64,000 nt of DNA, taken from Coffea arabica (lineage: Eukaryota; Streptophyta; Magnoliopsida; Gentianales; Rubiaceae). The position numbers were made by a program, and so were the translations under genes. Positions 59,610-64,000 of the stretch are shown piece after piece (the stretch's first letter is position 1; every line of letters starts with the position of its first letter). Under the pieces are notes generated by a model. That model saw only the letters and a program-made list of their open reading frames with translations, had not been told where the DNA came from and ran no database searches. The DNA lies in the NCBI RefSeq assembly GCF_036785885.1, contig NC_092323.1:18546501-18610500 (forward strand), written 5' to 3'.

Positions 59610-62600
59610 AAGGGATCAGACCTACCCAAAAAAATGGCATGCATCAGTAAATAAATGAAACCATGTGTATAAAAGATTCAACTGGGGAACACAGGGAAGA
59701 GCCACTGGAGCAACAAATGCCAGAAAACTGACATGCAGCTTCCAACACTAAGTGATGGGCGTTACTACTAACTAAAATAATACAAGTCATACATAGGAAA
59801 AAGAACATATTCAAGAAAGTATTACAAAACGATTATGGGCTTTTACATTATAAAAGATGGAACTATATTATCCAGCTAAAAAGAAAGCTCGAGAATGCCA
59901 ATAATAAAAGTCCAGCAAATTAACAAGGATTAGGAAGATAACAGACCTGAAGTAGCCATGTTTGTCCAGGTTCAGACTGACTCATTAAGAAATACAAAAT
60001 GGAAGAGTTGATAAGAGACATCATGGAAAGATTATCTGAAACTGCTGATGGATTAGTGTTTGGGACCCACAAAGCATTCATAAAAAAAGGAGTTAAAAAG
60101 AAAAAGTCGGGAATTGAAATTGCAAAGGGAAATTCTGAAAAGGCCAATGGCTGAGTAGTGCTTATGGCTGAGGCTCAGAGGGGGCTACTTGGGAATGAGT
60201 TGGTGTTGAACGAGAATCCCACTACTAATACAAAAACAAATTGTTCCCTTGATTTATACCTTTTGGATATCTAAATTCAGATGCTTAACAGCATTGAAGG
60301 ACTCAGAATCATCTTTAGCATGAATACATTCTTTCCATTACAGAGTCTATTCATGCACCAATACTTCTATAACAGATAATTGTCAATGTCACATATGACC
60401 ATGGAGGCCAATTAGGCAACGAAAGCAATCTTTTAAAGCAAAGCCAATTGTTTCATTCTTTTTCTTTTTTTTCTTCGATGGTTTCTTTTCAACCTTCCTT
60501 TCATGCAAACAGAGGCAATTTTTCTCAGCCAACACAGATAAGGCTCCAACACTTTCCCTTGGAAGAAATGTAGCTTCCACTTTTGTTACAGGAATCGTTG
60601 TACTTCCCATTAAAGTCTACAACTTATCCTAATTTTAAAAATTCGTAACCTATTCTTATCATTAAACTTTTTTCGATGTCAAGAAAACAAAAGAAAAAGA
60701 AAAAGAAGAAAATGTAGCCTTGCTGAGTGCTTACTGTCAAATCAAATTATGCACAACTTTGCACAACTTGAATAAAGTTCTTTCTAATTTCGCTTTCTCC
60801 ATTAAGCCCACCTCAAATTGTTGGACACTTAAGATGGGAAATTGGGGGTTGACTACTTTAGATAGAAGAATTTTGATGACCAAGGTCTAAGCATCCATTA
60901 TTGATATAGATGCCATATTGGTATTGGTTGTTTCACTATCCTACGCATAAAGGGGCATCATGCAATGCAAAACTTTTAAGATGTCACATTAGTTATTGAA
61001 AGCAACAAGGCTTTTGAATTCACTAAAAACTAGTAATAAAATTTAGACAAAACAAGATTTTGTAATTCACTATATTTTGTATCATTTTAAAGTGTCATCA
61101 ATTGAAAGTCCAATACAAACTTCAAATCCATAGAAATTCATATCAAGAAAAGAAAATTTTACTAATTTGAGAACTATACTGTGATTGTAGTTAATTCTAG
61201 TGAACAACTGAATGCAACACAATTAAAAAAGGGATTCTGTTTGCAATGAAATGATTTTGTTTATGAAGTGTTAAATGCAGTAAAAATAGGAGTAGCAATT
61301 TTGCCTTGACTTGGTCAATTGGGAGGAAAATTCTGAGGTAACACTTTTATTTTCATATTGTTCTTAATATCATTAGTTTATTTATGATGTATTTTTAATT
61401 CACAAAGAAAACAAAAAGAATTCAAGATGGGATGGAAAAAAAAAGTTGACTTTTTAATGATCTTAGCCTCTTAGGTATCCTTGAATTGTCCCAATAACTA
61501 GTTTATGACCCATGCTTCTAACATGAGAACATGTATGGATGAGAGAAGAATTAATCGCAATAAATCCTCTTCAACTTTTGGTGAAGTTTCACTTTACCCC
61601 CTCCAACATTTTCAAAGAAATACATTGGCCCCATTCAGATATTCTTGGACAAAAATGCCATCAAAATATGGATAGTTTAATAGTATTTTCCGTCAAATAT
61701 TTCTTTTTTTTCCTTTTCCTTATTATTTCCATTTTGTTCTTCACCATCTAGTCAATTTCATTTATGTGTTAACACTAGATTCATTTTTTTTAACATTTAC
61801 CTTTATCATTATCTTCGTGTATTTGGTTCCGATTTTCACAATCTTGTCTCTTCCTCCACATAAACAAATTATGCAACATAAAACACTTTATACTATTCGA
61901 ACATATCTAAGAATATACATAGCTAGAGGAATAGATTGATTTGTGAAGGATTGAAACTTGAGCTTTGCTAGGTTTTTTTTTTTAAGTAGGAATTATTAGC
62001 AGAGAGAGGAGGAATCAGAGTTTCATGATGGTTTAAGAGTTTAGTGAAAGGAGGGTTTGCAAAAAGGAAGTTAAAGGGAAAAATGGAAAAAATAAAAAGG
62101 AAACTAAGTTGGGAAAATAGATGGTAAAATCTTTGATTGTAAGAATATATTCGTAAAAAAAAAATCAATGGGGATTATTTCTTTATTCGAAAAGTTATGG
62201 GGTCAAACTACAATTCCTTCAAAAGTTCAAAACGGTTTAGTGCAATTAATCCATGACATAATCTACCTATTTTCTCTTTTTTGCCCTTTTCTTGATGGAG
62301 CCAAAAGAAAAGTTATGTTATCATGGTGCAATACCCTAAAGTTATTGCATGATGTGTAATATAAAAATAAAATAAGGAAAAGCTCTAAATTGGTCTTCTT
62401 GCCAAATGCCACCTGATATGGAATTTGGTTCCAGATGTGTCAGACAAGGGATCCATCCAAAGAAGGAAGATCATGTCCACTTGAAACTTGGCATATTGTC
62501 ATTATTTATCCAAATGGTCTCTGTTTGGACCAACAGGATTCAGGACCATAATCTGTACGGTATTAGATAATCACAGTTTTTTTTTTTTTTTTGCAGTGCA

Positions 62601-64000
62601 ACCAAATCAGAACATTTACTTGTTTCAAGACATTTTTGGTTTTTTTTTTCTTTTCTATTTTTTTTATATCATGCACTAAAGCGCTTCGTCATGTAATGTA
62701 TATCAGATAAATAAATAATTGAAAAATATGTTTATGGCATAATGAAGAAAAATTATTCTAAATAATGGTTTTCAAAGCGATAAAACTAACTTTGTTTTTC
62801 ACTATTAAACCCAAATCTGGAACAATTCTACAAGTGAGTTTTAATCTGAATATTGTCCTAATTGATTTTGTCATTGATGGCTACAATAAGTTACGTAATT
62901 CATCTTTCTACTTGTTTCCAATGATTTTTCCAATTTTCAACCTCCTATGACTTTCAAGATTGATTTGGTTTGAAATATTAGAATTAATTTATTGTTACCC
63001 CTTGGAGAAGATGGGACAAAATACCCTTAGGGATAAGTGGTGTTTGGACTTCGGAACAAAGATTAAGTAAACTCATTCACCTCACCTGAATATAAATCTA
63101 CTTTAGAATAGCTACCTTATGGTAATGATAATGAAATAAACATTTTGTTAACCTAATTGTTCTATAAAATTATTGTGTATATGCTTAAGAGTAAATCTTA
63201 TATATACTAACAGTGCATACACTATCACCGTTTGATTCATAACACATGTGCAAAAATTAAATTTCAAATTCAAATTTTTCATAGTTGTCATTCAAAAATT
63301 AAATGTCTGCTTGCAGATGCTTTGTAGTAGAGTTAAAGATTTATTCTCGATGCTTTAATTATTGGCTTAGATTTATTATGAAGATCATATTATTTAAATT
63401 CAAAATGGGTTAATGGGTTAATTGCACCAAACCCCATAAAGGTTTAATGTGTTTACATTTGAGTTCTTCGTGTTAGACTGTAACAAAAGACAAATGTCAT
63501 TAATATTGTCCAAAAGACTAAAATAAGCTACTAAAGTTTATTATTCTTATTCCTTAATTATTCTTTGACCAAATCTTTGGCACTCAAGGCACTCGAAGGG
63601 ACACAACAAAATAATTAACGTCATATTTTCCATAGATTTTTAAATTTAGCTTATTTAACCTTCTCAAAATGAGCTTTAATTCATACTGGCGAAACTATAC
63701 AAATATTATATGGAGTTTGCAGTTAGATTAGATTTTGAGCATGCTTTGGTGTGAATTTTAAGGAGTTTAAACGTGTACTAGTGAATTTAGAGAAAAGATA
63801 AACGACGATCGCAATTTTGAGTTGTTCATTGAGAACTCTATGAAATATTAATTACAAACTGTTAAAGTATTAATCATTTAAAGAATCTCTTCCTAAATCC
63901 TAATACTATATAAGAATGAGTTTGGGTCAAAGAATGGCTTTGAATTTCAACCGCAAGAGTAGGGGTATTTTGGGATTGTGAGGTTGTTTTGAGTGTAGTT
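59610..64000. other. Non-coding DNA to the right edge
   Basis: No convincing gene is seen. A 73-residue minus-strand frame (60610-60389) starts well but contains a poly-Lys run made by an A-rich repeat and has no family resemblance. The DNA is AT-rich with several T runs (for example 62578-62593). Confidence 0.5.

Noticed and set aside
59920..60147. 75-residue minus-strand frame ending near a CAG|GTCTGT donor-like site, as a first kinase exon
   Set aside because: Joined to the acceptor before 58440 it reads in the wrong phase for the signal-peptide frame.
60389..60610. 73-residue minus-strand frame upstream of the kinase
   Set aside because: Contains a poly-Lys run from an A-rich repeat, no family match, and no in-frame splice to the kinase exon; not called a gene.
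1..64000. tRNA, rRNA, CRISPR or organelle-derived segments
   Set aside because: I looked for tRNA box patterns, regularly spaced repeats and plastid or mitochondrial genes and saw none; the 108-bp repeats are part of a foldback transposon.

Overview
This is a window of AT-rich plant nuclear DNA, from a dicot as far as the protein families show. I see large introns, P-class PPR and LRR-receptor-kinase genes, Ty1/copia and Ty3/gypsy (Athila-type) LTR retrotransposons, and many MITEs with target-site duplications (TSDs). There is nothing prokaryotic: no operons, CRISPR arrays or rRNA. I do not name a species.

Only two genes look functional, both on the minus strand. The first (39118-41040) is an uninterrupted 640-residue Rf-like P-class PPR protein, probably mitochondrial. 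The second (45921 to about 58440) is an LRR-II receptor-like kinase in the At5g10290/At5g63710/At5g65240 group. I reconstructed 11 exons, ten with splice sites on both sides that keep frame; the start codon is not resolved.

These two genes belong to a duplicated module. A frameshifted PPR copy runs off the left edge (1-445). Its upstream flank (605-1890) matches the flank of the intact PPR (43620-44070). A second kinase copy survives as intron only at about 10085-10985, and a third as two decayed kinase exons plus intron at 36950-38972. The reading is an ancestral PPR-kinase tandem array later split by transposons.

Layout: 1-445 PPR pseudogene; 2061-9396 non-coding copia-type complex with three LTRs, carrying nested MITEs and a 3.56 kb Mutator-like foldback element (4786-8342) whose core is a large palindrome with ~108-bp tandem repeats; 10085-10985 kinase intron relic; 11194-23478 minus-strand Athila-like element; 23479-32478 plus-strand, 5'-truncated Athila-like element; 33000-34990 a duplicated non-coding block; 35288-36010 hAT MITE; 36950-38972 kinase pseudogene; 39118-41040 PPR gene; 41388-42709 Mutator-like element in the PPR upstream region; 45921-58440 kinase gene; 58457-64000 non-coding apart from a perfect 29-bp inverted repeat.

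No wholly new coding system is visible. The most unusual material is structural: the asymmetric foldback element, the three-LTR complex, family-specific GC-rich palindromes between pol and the extra ORF of both Athila elements, and one kinase intron block retained in all three kinase copies.
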